A DNA stretch of 64,000 bases from Syngnathus acus. Taxonomy: Eukaryota > Chordata > Actinopteri > Syngnathiformes > Syngnathidae. Positions 12,677-23,067 of this stretch are shown here, piece after piece. The stretch lies in NCBI RefSeq assembly GCF_901709675.1, contig NC_051106.1:4722001-4786000 (forward strand). Reading direction: 5' to 3'. Each line of letters opens with the position of its first letter. The first letter of the stretch is position 1. The translations under genes and the position numbers were made by a program. Under the pieces are notes generated by a model. The model saw only the letters and a list, made by a program, of their open reading frames with translations, made no database searches and had not been told where the DNA came from.

Positions 12677-13293
12677 GGTGGAGATCTATGTCAAGTAAGT
12701 TCACTTCCCAGGTGAGTCGAGGATGACCTCAGGACGACCGCGCTCAGTTTTCACTTCAGTGGTCCTTATACATAGGCGGGGCTTAAGCAAATATGAAGCT
12801 CACTATTGGTCTATAAACAGGCAGCCTAATTGGTTGACAGTAAGGAAATTGGGCCAATCATCAGTAGAGAATTTACAAAATCCCGCCTACAAAACAGATT
12901 ATGACCAATCGACGTGCAAAACACTTCCTATCTCTGTTTTTAATTTATGCGACCAAAACAATGTATTTGTGTCTAAAATTGAAGTCGTTAAAGTGGCACA
13001 TCCAGCTTCTGGAACGTATGACTGGAACGCTTTCAACATAAGCAAATAAAAAGGAAACTCGCCCCCACTATGCGATTGTCCTGTCTTCTCCTGGCAAAGG
13101 TACTTTACTACCGATTTGCTACTGTTTGCGAGTTTCGACCCTAATATTGCTTAGTCATGGACCAAAGAGTGGGTAGGTGGGATGAGAGGGGCACATCTGA
13201 TTGGCTGTGACGCGAACTCGGACGTGTCTGGTCAACTCGATAGAACTTTTGGGTTGTTTTTTTTTTACACTGTGCAAACTCGACTGAGAAGCA
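12677..13293. promoter_or_regulatory. Divergent aldh6a1/gstz1 promoter with CCAAT cluster
   Basis: The 617 bases between two divergent start codons hold a GC box (GGCGGGGC, 12775-12782) and five CCAAT boxes within about 105 bases: ATTGG at 12805-12809, 12829-12833 and 12849-12853, and CCAAT at 12854-12858 and 12905-12909. Another ATTGG lies near 13199. Mixed orientations and close spacing are typical of NF-Y-dependent bidirectional promoters. Use by both genes is inferred. Confidence 0.6.
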
Positions 13294-14607
13294 ATGTCTG
13301 AGCAAACCAAGGTGAACTACAAGAAATGCAAAAAGACCATTTGGAGCATTCGGGATCGTTTTGATATGTAATGACGCTATGTCCTTCTGTTTTCATTCAG
13401 CCTGTCCTCCATGGATATTTCAGAAGTTCTTGCTCATGGCGGGTGCGCATTGGTAAGTACTTGCTTTACATTTCAAGCATTCTTTTTGCACTTGTTTTCA
13501 TCAAGATTAAACTTTTTGTGCGTTAGCTTTCGCCCTAAAAGGTATAGAATATGACCAAGTGCCAGTCAACCTGATCAAAGATGGAGGTCAGCAGGTATAG
13601 TTGACATGAGCAATCAAAAATAGAAACTAAAATGGTCATTTTTAGTGACAAAATGTGTGTTGCAGCTCACAGAGGACTACAAGACTTTAAACCCAATGCA
13701 GCAAGTACCTGCTGTTGAAATTGATGGCGTCGCCCTTTCTCAGTCGGTAAGCCTCACCCCAAAATTTAATTTTTTTTCTCTCTGTGACATTTTAATAATG
13801 CTTGGCTCACAACACAGTTGGCAGTAATCCAGTATATTGATGAGACCAGGCCCGAACCGCGCCTCTTGCCCTCAGACCCCATAAAAAGGGCCCACGTTAG
13901 GATGATAAGTGATCTCATTGCATCCGGGATTCAACCTCTGCAGGTAAGTATTTAGTAGTCCTTCATGATTGAAGTTACATCACTGGTAAACTACATGATC
14001 TGTTGGCTGTTTCAGAATTTACATGTGATCCAAAAGATTGGAGCGGAGAAGGTGCAGTGGGCGCAATACTTCATTAATCGAGGTTTTGAAGGTCAGTCGC
14101 TGACATCAGAGCCCTGGCAGTAAAATATTTGAATATTAAACACATGGATATTTGCACTCATTCAGCTCTTGAGCCTCTGCTGAAGCAAACAGCGGGAAAA
14201 TATTGTGTAGGCGATGAGGTAAGAACTTTAAAATATTCAGAATGTTAATGAAGAGCACGGAATATTGTGGGCTTGTTTAACTGGAGCCCTTTTACTTTGG
14301 AGATATCCATGGCTGACGTCTGTCTGGTCCCACAAGTCTACAATGCAGAAAGGTAAATTTTTTTAGATACTTTTTTTTTTTTACTGCACTATGCTCCTCC
14401 AAAAAATGCATATGACACCTTGACCTTTTCATTTTAGTAATTTTGTTACCCCCATCTGATTTATTTACTCTATCTTTCAGGTTTAAAGTGGATCTGAGCT
14501 TGTATCCAACTATCCAAAGGCTAAATGAAACCTTAATGAAGATTGAGGCTTTCCAAGTGAGCCATCCATCATGCCAGCCGGACACGCCAGTTGAGCTGCG
14601 AGCTTAG
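13294..14607 (+). CDS. gstz1: Maleylacetoacetate isomerase / glutathione S-transferase zeta 1
   Basis: Glutathione-dependent enzyme that isomerises maleylacetoacetate to fumarylacetoacetate, the penultimate step of tyrosine and phenylalanine breakdown; zeta-class GSTs also dechlorinate dichloroacetate. Nine exons: 13294-13311, 13401-13452, 13527-13594, 13666-13746, 13818-13943, 14016-14091, 14166-14218, 14303-14352 and 14481-14607. The frame closes at 216 residues, the human length. The zeta-class active-site motif SSCSWRVRI lies at about residues 14-22 in the thioredoxin-like N-terminal domain. [18 protein letters not shown] and the helical C-terminal domain with GIQPLQN and TMAD-like [11 protein letters not shown] follow. 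The first exon codes only six residues, so the start depends on that short exon; a donor GTGAAC directly follows it. The gene faces aldh6a1 on one side and converges on the kelch gene on the other. Confidence 0.97.
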
Positions 14608-15025
14608 GAGAAACTGCCCCAACTTTCTACACCTATAAATAAAATACTTTGAACCTGACCACTGCCTATGGCTGTAATTTGAAACAAGCCAAGTCTTTCT
14701 TAGTAAAAACATTATCATTTATTAATATCATTATTAAACAACCAAGCTCAGCATTATTGTGATTAATATATACACGGTTCAATTGACCTTCTGTGCAAAT
14801 TACTGATTTGTTATGCAAAGTGTGACATCACACAGCTTGCAGCATATTAGCTGCTTGGAGAAAGGACAATATAATACAAGATAATTATGGGATGTCAGGA
14901 GCTAAAAGAAGACTGAGCTGCAAACGTTGGCTAAAATTATGCAAGATAACCAACAGCCTTTTTGCAAACATTACATGCACATTTTGAAAAGTCCTTTCCA
15001 GATTAAAAAAGACAGAAAATCATTA
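14608..15025. other. Convergent gap between gstz1 and the kelch gene
   Basis: This 418-base stretch holds the two 3' untranslated regions. A plus-strand AATAAA at 14638-14643 probably ends gstz1, and TTTATT at 14718-14723 (AATAAA on the minus strand) is a candidate end for the kelch gene. Nothing else is seen. Confidence 0.6.
14638..14643 (+). terminator. gstz1 poly(A) signal
   Basis: Canonical AATAAA 31 bases after the gstz1 stop codon, in an AT-rich stretch. It implies an unusually short 3' untranslated region. Confidence 0.7.
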
Positions 15026-18000
15026 TTAGGAAATCTTAACTGTGCACTTAACCGTGTCATTGTAGAAAGCACCAGCGCAGTCTGAGCCACCAAATACCAG
15101 TATTGTGCAGTGGACTTTGGCAGATTCATCTTTCCTCTGCGTCGGAGAGTCTGACGATTTTAAATGTACCATGCTGTGTCCGGCGCGAGGCTTGAAACTC
15201 AACTCGGACATTTGCACTGAACTCCACAGGTTGGTGTCTGATGGGGAAGCAAAGCAATGAATACAGAGGAAGATCTGAAATTGAATGCTTTTGTGTTTTC
15301 TCAAATCTGGTATTCAACTTGAGGTATTTAGATGAATAAAACAATTTACCAATATTGAAGATATGCACATCTCGCAAGGCTCCGATTGCACTGCAGCCCC
15401 CACTCACTAAAATCCTGTTGTCTGAAATTGGGAGGGCAGCATGAAACCTGTTCATGTAGACAGAATTATATATTTTTTAACTGCTCTTTTAAATTCAAGG
15501 TTATCAAGTACACTTACCCTCGAGGCAGCGGTGGTATGTTCCCGCACTTCACAGCTGTGTACTCCATCAAACCTTCACCCAGGAAAAAAAAAAGGGGGGG
15601 GGGGGAACCTACATCAGTATTAACCAACATAAATATAGACCAAGTACAGTCGATTTATTCGTAATCTTACTCAGGTCGAGGATGTGGAGGTCATTTAGAT
15701 ATGTGGCAGTTTTGCGACCACCAAATATGATCAACTTGTGAGATAGAAGCGTAATTGAGTGGCTTTTGAACAAAAATAAAACAAGTTTGACATTAGAACA
15801 AATAATAATAAAGTCGTGAATGTGGTGGAGTGAACGGCAGCGGACACTAACCCAAAGCGAGGCAGAGGTTTGTCTCCATCCACTATGGGCTTATACCACA
15901 GTTGAAACTCTGGGTTGAAGATGTACAGAGCATTACTGCATGACTTTTCCCCGGAAGACTGGCTCGGATGAACCCCGCCAAAAATAAAAAGCTCCTTCTT
16001 ATAAAAAGCAGCGGAATGATACGCCAAGGTGGGAACATTTCCTTGAGCCTAAATGGAAAAAAAGTCTCAAGATTGCATTTCAGTTTTATAATAATAATAA
16101 TAATAATAAAAACCCACCGTGACAAGCTTCCACTTCCAGGTCAGAGTATTAAGGATGTACAGTTCGCTGTAGCGTTGGCCTTCCCTCAAGCCACCGTAAA
16201 CATAGATGGCCTTAGATTCGGGGTCATAAGTCGCCGAGTGTCCCCTGGCACAAGGTGGAGCAGGTCCGGATGTGGAGGAGCTCATTTGGTACCAGAAATC
16301 ATTGTCTGCATAAGGGAAAATTATAAATTAAATATAAATATAATACAAAAAAATTATACCCTGCATTTGTGTCTTAACAAAAGTTTGTCGTGACCTAACT
16401 CCAGCTTCCACAGGGAGTCCTTGCAGGAATTCTGATCTGAAGTTTCTCCACCAATAAGAATGGCAGTGTCAGGGTCACTGAGGCACATCGTATGGCTCCA
16501 GCGCCGTGATGGACACACTAAAACTATAGCAGATCTGTGTCAAAAAGCAGTTTCATCCTTTTTTTCCCCTCTCGGTAACTTACCTTCTCTGTCTTTTGTC
16601 TTTATCTGCTCAGTTATCTCTTCTTGGCTGTTCATCCTGGTCAGCCTCATTTTCTTGGCAGTCGAAGCTCGGTCGGTGCCCTCGACAGAACTGTCGGAGC
16701 TCCATGTTAAACGGCCTCGCTTGCTGATGACGGTCCGTCTGGGGGTCTTGTCCTTTCAAAGAAGTCACAAAACCTCACAATAATTTTGTCATTATACCTT
16801 TAGTCCCTAAAGACAGGAAAGTGTCTCTCACCGTAGGCCAAAGTGAAGGTTTACATCCCGTGTCCAAAGTGCCGGTATCAACTTTATTAACCTGGATATC
16901 GCAAACACTGTCGGCCAACTGCGAAGAGTTGGGGGTTACCTGCAAAAAAAAAAAACCTGTGTAAACTGGACTGAAGTGGCACATGTGAACAATCTGCAAG
17001 CCAGTCATCTCACCATGTCCTCTGCAACACTTTGGAGTGAAGTGCATGAGAGATTTGTGGTGCCGAGCTGTTCTGGGAACAGACATTTTTTCCGTGGCAG
17101 AGGAGTACTGCTGCTTAAGGTGTTGCCTTGGTCCTGGAACTATTTCAGAGAGACATATAGTCATTAACAATAATGGAAAAGGAGACTACAGTGATCCCTC
17201 GCTACTTTGCGTTTCGTTTATCGCGGTTTCACTACATCGCAGATTTTTTTCCCCCAAATTAAAAAAAAAAGTCAAAATAAAAACTTCTAAATTGAAGAAA
17301 CGTGTCTAACCTTTAGGACAATGTAGTATTGCTCCAAATGTTCGTTTACATTCCTCTAGAAGTCCGTTTTCACGTGTTAGCACGATCGCGAATTAGCATC
17401 TTTCCGCTAAGTCGTTAGCCTGCCCAGTATTTCTTGTTGGTGACTTCGCGGATTTCACTTATCGTGGGTGGTTTTTGGAACCAATCATCCGCGATAAACG
17501 AGGGATTACTGTATTTTCTTTAAAAGGGGGAGAGACGGAAAAGTAAAAGTTTGAGCATATCAGCCTGGCTGGCCCTGGCCACCCACCACTCCCATATTCA
17601 GAGGAATCAAGCACCTTTGTACACACGGTGAGAACTATCTTGCCATAAACTCCCCTCCTGCCCTTTTGTGCTGCCACCATCTCGATATCAGAGCTCCAGC
17701 CTCCCTCAAACGTCAAACACCTGCAGGGAACAGGAGAGGAGAGCACCCATCCACGTCATCCCCCACGCAGTGAGGCAAAAACAACACAAACATACCTGAT
17801 TTTGGAAGTGAGAGTGCCAATGTTTTGCCGCACGTCAACGCTGACCACGACCTCCGCGGAGATGGTGGTCTCGTCACAACCCCAGTCACCGAGGCCGAAG
17901 ATCACCAGCTGTTTGGGTAGAGGCAGTGGGACGTGGACGTGGAAGCATCTTCGGTTTGATTTGCTGCACAACGACCAACATGTTTCCTCGAATCGATTGC

Positions 18001-18098
18001 AATCAAAACAATTGTTTGTAATATATGTTGACATACCTAATAAATTGTCGCGGCGCGTCACGCAGGGACCAAAGGACGTAGAAGTTTAGCAGTCCCAT
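15026..18098 (-). CDS. Kelch-repeat protein with unrecognised N-terminal region
   Basis: Thirteen exons join in phase into 569 residues: 18037-18098, 17796-17963, 17615-17720, 17014-17139, 16832-16939, 16584-16752, 16395-16523, 16118-16305, 15852-16048, 15671-15762, 15518-15572, 15350-15447 and 15026-15237. Three parts are visible. Residues 1-110 look folded (conserved-looking VIFGLGDWGCDETTISAEV and FEGGWSSDIEM) but match no domain I know. Residues about 110-245 are Ser/Thr/Lys-rich and probably disordered, with basic patches such as KTPRRTVISKRGR. Residues about 245-569 carry kelch blades, with the double-glycine signatures ILIGGETS, VYGGLREG, FIFGGVHP, IIFGGRKT, LVSGGCSA and LVFGGSDC followed by Trp-containing strands (LTWKWK, FQLWYK, TNLWSS). 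Six such strands fit one six-bladed propeller, normally a protein-binding surface. There is no BTB or BACK domain. I cannot assign an orthologue, and no kelch gene sits between GSTZ1 and TMED8 in human. Intron 3 holds a transposon. Confidence 0.85.
16087..16110. repeat. ATA trinucleotide microsatellite
   Basis: Eight tandem ATA units lie directly next to the donor site of exon 8 of the kelch gene. Length changes here could affect splicing, which is inferred. Confidence 0.85.
17187..17513. mobile_element. TA-flanked MITE in the kelch gene
   Basis: A 327-bp element running from TACAGTGATCCCTCGCTACT to CGAGGGATTACTGTA. The outer bases form inverted repeats (ACAGTGATCCCTCG against its partner ACAGTAATCCCTCG), and TA at each end fits a Tc1/mariner-type target site. 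Sub-terminal blocks TTTATCGCGG and CCGCGATAAA are also inverted. No transposase is encoded. It lies within the intron between exons 3 and 4 of the kelch gene. Confidence 0.85.
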
Positions 18099-19674
18099 AA
18101 TTTTTAAGACTCACAACTCCTCAGAAATGTAACTCGCTCTTGTTGCAACCTGATTGGTTAAGAACACGGAAGTAAACAATATGTCGCACCTGTTACCTGG
18201 CTACCTATATTCCCTCTTGTTTCTTCATTTTATTGTTCATTTTACATACCTGGTGTAACTAAAGGTATATTTTCCAAATATCCAAATGCGGGACAGAATA
18301 TGCAAAGCACCACGACAGGCACTTAAAAGCTAACCACACATTTAGTTATCAGTCATAGCTGTACCAGCATGAAAGGATACAGGACTTAAAATTTATCAGA
18401 CTCCCAGTACATTTTCATTTGGAATATTTACAAAGCAGTTTTTCTTTTCTTTTGTTCTTTTGTGTCTGCACATTTGAAATGAACTTCAAACCAAGCATAT
18501 TTCCCTTCTTATGCAATCTGTTTTAGACTTTTAATAACTGCGAGCATTTTGACGTCTAATAGACGTCTATTAGACGAACCAAACATCTTAGTTAACACGT
18601 CTAAAAATGGTCTAAAAGTGTAATAAATATAGACGTCTATGCTGTAGACGTCTATAGCATAGACGTCTAATAGACTTTAGGTATTATAAAATCCAGTAAA
18701 ACTTGGGTAAACCTGGCCATGTGGGGATAGTGGAAAATAAGTTTCACCGGGATCCTGGTAACGGTTACATCACTCACTCCCTTAATACCGCAATTAATGG
18801 AACCACGGGAGACCTTTTGTAATTATGGCCCAGCACATACTGGAGACTCTTGTGAAACACATTTCCAGTTAAATTCATGCTTTCATGTACTTTTGAAGTC
18901 ATTGTACTCTTGCAATGCAGCAAAGTAGACAATAATCTCTTTATTGTGAATTATAAATTCTCAGGAGCATCATAACTTAAAGATACAGAACAAACGATAG
19001 AAAGCTTTTAAAGTACGTAAAATGTGAAATAAGGTAGTTTGGAATGCAGCCGAACACAACTATTTAACACAGAGAACATCCACTGTGACCTTCACTCACA
19101 TATAGACCTGTGCACAAACTACAATACATATAGATGAAACATTACGACAACAAATTAAAGCCAGCGACTGGACAAATGTAAATATTGAATCACTATTACA
19201 TAATAAGAGCTTTATGTGATAACGAGCGGCTCAAATTGTGTCATAAAAAATAAAAAGCACACACTGGATATCAGCCATCGCTTGCTTGAGTACATTCTTG
19301 ATTTATATCTCTACTGACACACGATACATTACAACGGATCGAGGTGAGGTTAAAAAGAAAGAACTCTAAGTAACAGCAAATAATACATGAATTGAGAGCA
19401 CTTCGAACATCTAGCAAGTAGATGATGTGGAGGTCGTCCCTGATAGCCGCTACTTGACAAATCTCACAGTATATGTTTTAAGATTGGATTTTAACAGGAC
19501 GGCTACAAATGAAAGGCTTTTTCAAAATGTTACATTTGGCAACATAAGCTGAGTGGTAGAAAATAGATATGCCTATTATACGTAACCTCTTTGTTTGTAC
19601 TTTAGATCATTTAAAATATCTTTTGCACTCATAAGTGTCATTTCCTTCTTTAAAGCATACATTCATTTGGCATT
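18099..19674. other. Region between kelch gene start and tmed8 stop
   Basis: About 1.6 kb without coding sequence. It holds the kelch gene promoter on its left side (an ATTGG box near 18150), the palindromic GACGTC array at 18551-18668, and AT-rich DNA that probably includes the tmed8 3' untranslated region, with a minus-strand poly(A) signal candidate (TTTATT) near 18940. Confidence 0.55.
18551..18668. repeat. Nested palindromes built on AGACGTCTA
   Basis: Five GACGTC hexamers start at 18551, 18562, 18632, 18647 and 18662. The 24 bases at 18553-18576 are a perfect palindrome. The 38 bases at 18631-18668 form a second, near-perfect one, with arms AGACGTCTATGCT and AGCATAGACGTCT around a centre that is itself almost palindromic. 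No coding frame explains it. Confidence 0.85.
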
Positions 19675-21613
19675 TTAGGCACTGTAATAAATTCTGTAGT
19701 AAAGTGTTTTATTTCGCCATAAAGAGTAAGAGTTGTCGAATTTGAAGAGGTAAGTGCCTTCGCCCGGGAAGTCGTGGCTGCCGCCGAAGACGGTCATGTG
19801 GCTGTCCTGGCGGTACACGGGTATGAGCTCAACCAGGTTGGAGTTGCTTTGTGCTTTGGAGCCCTTCTCCACATCGCCATTGGGGACCGGGCCTGCGATG
19901 CAAATAAACACATTGATGTAAACCACTAAGTGACATAAACTGGAAAACAATCACACCAACATTAATAGTTAAAAAAAAAAATAGCAGGGAGATTTTACCT
20001 TAGTGGGTTATTTTTTTTAACATCCCTCAAACATTCTTCAGAATACACTGATAAAGATTTTTTTTTCCATGTTCCCTAAGGGAACGTGTGAAAATGTAGA
20101 AAAAAAAACCCTGAAAATACCTAAAACAGAAAAATACTCTATTGTGTTCTTTTAACGATTGCCGACCTTCCAGCTCCTCCTCTTCATCTTCATCATCACT
20201 CGATTCACTGATGTGCACAGTGATGGCTCGACTCGTGACGGGAGTCCAGTCAAAATAGATGCCAAAGCCAATGTCGTAGCCATCTGTGGCAAACTCCCAG
20301 CAGACCTTCTTGGCTTCTGGCTTGGTGGGCACGTGCACAGTCATGATGTCGCCTCGATACACCGTCACCATGCTGTCCTTCTCCGTTCGAAGCTTGGCCT
20401 TGAGCTCTTTGAGGGCAGCAGATGTCCACGTCGGCGGGGGGTTCAAGGGGGGTGTCTCAGCTGCAGCAAAAAATAACAGCGGCGTGTTGATGATGATTTC
20501 AGAGTATGTGTTAGGAATCAGACGAGCAATTTGTATGCACTTTTTTTCTTTCGCTATCACATATTAACAACTGCTGGCTTCAACTGATTTTCTTTGTGCA
20601 GCTGACAAATTTAATAGCAATACAACACTGTATTATATGTAAAAGGTCACTATAATGTGGATATAGCGTGATCCTAAATCCAGCCCTAGACACAAACTGC
20701 CACTTGAACCCAAGCCCTGCATAGATCAAAACATCAATCATGATGACATACGAACCTTTAATCTCAGTGGAGGGCAGAGGGCTCCCTGCGCTGTTCTTCT
20801 CACCCTGGTCCCCTGAGGTGTGCTCAGCAGGGGCCTCGTCATTAGCCTCAAAATACAAAAACAAGACATTTATAGCAGAACACCTCCATCAATGGGGACT
20901 TCACTGACAAGCACATCAACCTACCTCTTCACGCTGCTCAGATGGATCCATATTTGTTTGTTTTGGAGACTGGCTTAAGTTCATGGAGAGGTCTGTGTTT
21001 TGGAGTCTGACGTAAACACGTTGTTGGGGGGAATACATGAAATAAATATTTGGAGACAAAGCAACTTGTGGAGTTTATTTTCTTTGCATAGAGGTCACGT
21101 GAGAGGAATCGGGACAACCTTCTGGCTCAGAGGCATTAAAAATATTTCTATACCTCGCATCCATGAGATAGGGTCAAAGTACAATAACCTGCAGATCCAC
21201 CTGTTGCCATTCATGCAACAGTATACAAGGCTTACCGCTATGTGATCCAATTGCAATTATACATGTCAACGTTTCATGCAGAGTATGTTATTTTAAAATT
21301 AAGATCAGTATGCATGCTTTTGGGGATTTTTTTTTTTTTTGGTGGTGCACATTGTTAATGTTAAATGGCTCAATATGGGTTGGCAAACTCAGAGTGGTTT
21401 TCCCAATTGAGGACGAAGCAACACAATTTAATCAAGTTACACAAAAACTAGTGTCAAATGATCTGTTCTGACATTTCACAACAACAACAAAACCATCGCT
21501 CACCTATCCGTTGGGTCGCTGTCGCAATGTTTGGATGTTATTCCTGGGAAAGACGAGAAGGACAGCGATGACAGTCGCGACTGGAGCTTTGATGTCTCTT
21601 CCAATCTCTCCAT
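19675..21613 (-). CDS. tmed8: TMED8, GOLD-domain protein
   Basis: Cytosolic GOLD-domain protein related to ACBD3 and SEC14L rather than to the membrane p24 cargo receptors, whose signal peptide and transmembrane helix it lacks; its function is poorly known. Five exons, in phase: 21504-21613, 20925-21006, 20756-20846, 20167-20460 and 19675-19892. They encode 264 residues (human about 325, so the N-terminus is shorter). Residues 1-95 are polar and low in complexity. From about residue 105 the GOLD domain shows AKKVCWEFATDGYDIGFGIYF and DWTPVTS, then an acidic loop SSDDEDEEEELEG, then YLFKFDNSYSLWRNKTLYYR to the end. Exon 2 is fixed by reading frame: its acceptor is the CAG at 21007-21009, since the nearer CAG would break the frame. 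The neighbour relation with gstz1 is shared with human 14q24.3. Confidence 0.95.
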
Positions 21614-23067
21614 GACTAGAAACACGACAAACAGGGTAGTATGCAAGGCTCAGAAAGATGAAGCACCGCCCCCCCCCCCAGGATGACAGGGAGGGCCAAC
21701 TAAAGGTAGTGCGAATCGGAAACTGACAAATATAGCGGCTGTTTTACCAACATTGTTAAACGGAAGTATTAATCGAATCAAGCGGCCACACACTTCTATC
21801 GCCACGATGATATTTTTTTGACAGGATGCTAGCTAGTTAGCGTACGTTAGCTGGCGCAACAGGAAAAAGGTGTCATGGCTGCAGTTGGTGTGCATAAAAA
21901 CAGTTAGTTCTTACCACGGTGCGACGCCGAAACAAAAAAACGTGACGCCTGTGAACGATTTGACTGTCGTCTGACTCAGGCCAACGTGAAACAGACTTTC
22001 ATGTCAGTGATGTCATGTGACGAGTCGGATGGAAATTTAGACTTCCGTGCTTCGGTGAAAGTAGCTCAGTAAGAGATTGTGCCGTTCGAAGGGTCTTCTC
22101 GCGATAATTTGGGATCGCTAAACCAGTCCTCAACTAGTCACGTTTAGGGGAAATTATTTAGGACTATCAGTGGTTTTAGTCATTCGGAGTTTGACGCATC
22201 TCACGTAAACAATCTTGAGACTTACAGCGTTTCTACCGAGCTCTGGTACTCAGAGAAAGTGTGCGTCCCTCTGTTGCTATGGCAACATAATTTTCCATTC
22301 AACAGAGTAGCAGTGTCAGCGACATTGTTGGATGCTGACTACTATATTGACATATATGGCACAATTAACCATTTTAATTTTCCATTCATGCTTTTTAATA
22401 CAAAGTCAAGAATGAACTGTACATATATGTACAATAGTTACTTTCAAATAAATCAAGTGGAGTGCAGCCCATGGCATGGGGAGAAAATACAGAATTCAAA
22501 AGACCTAAAAAAGAGCAATATGTTAAGACTTTGGATCAAGACAATTGAAGACATTTCCAAATTTGGTTTGAACAGTTAAAGCAGCTACTACTGGAAACCT
22601 GACAAAGTTGACGGCTGGATATTTATCCACAAAAAAATAAAATAAAAAGCTGCCCCTATCCTGTGCATTATCATTTTAGACAAGCAGTAACCCTTCAAGT
22701 TCCTCGAAAGTGCTGTAACTTCACAACTGTACCGCATCCTACATTCCTTTTCATAAATTTGCATGAAATGGTACAAATTATACTATTTACAGTAAGTACC
22801 AAAGTCCACGTACAACATATGTACTTTCAATCCAGGGTCACAGACTAAAATAACAGAACAACTTGTAAACATGTCATCCTAATAATTATATGTTTAGATG
22901 CTGCATTTTCCTCACAGGTTGACATAACCCAGTACAGATATGACTTGAATGTGTCCCTTTGATTCAACAGAGTTTGATAAGCATGATCGTGAAGGCACTG
23001 CTGAAGGAACAAGTGAGCTCAACTGTCATGAGATGATCATTATTTACACCAGGGAAAATGTTCTCTA
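21614..23067. promoter_or_regulatory. tmed8 promoter and atg2b 3' flank
   Basis: The right-hand neighbour atg2b ends at 23068, so this 1.45 kb holds the tmed8 promoter and the atg2b 3' untranslated region. CpG-richer DNA extends to about 22200. It includes TCTCGCGA at 22097-22104, an incomplete match to the TCTCGCGAGA element of housekeeping promoters. The part from 22260 to 23060 is AT-rich. No gene is seen. Confidence 0.45.

Noticed and set aside
16067-16285. Frame ending in a run of tyrosines next to a kelch exon
   Set aside because: The tyrosines come from the ATA microsatellite past the exon 8 donor site; the real exon stops at 16118.
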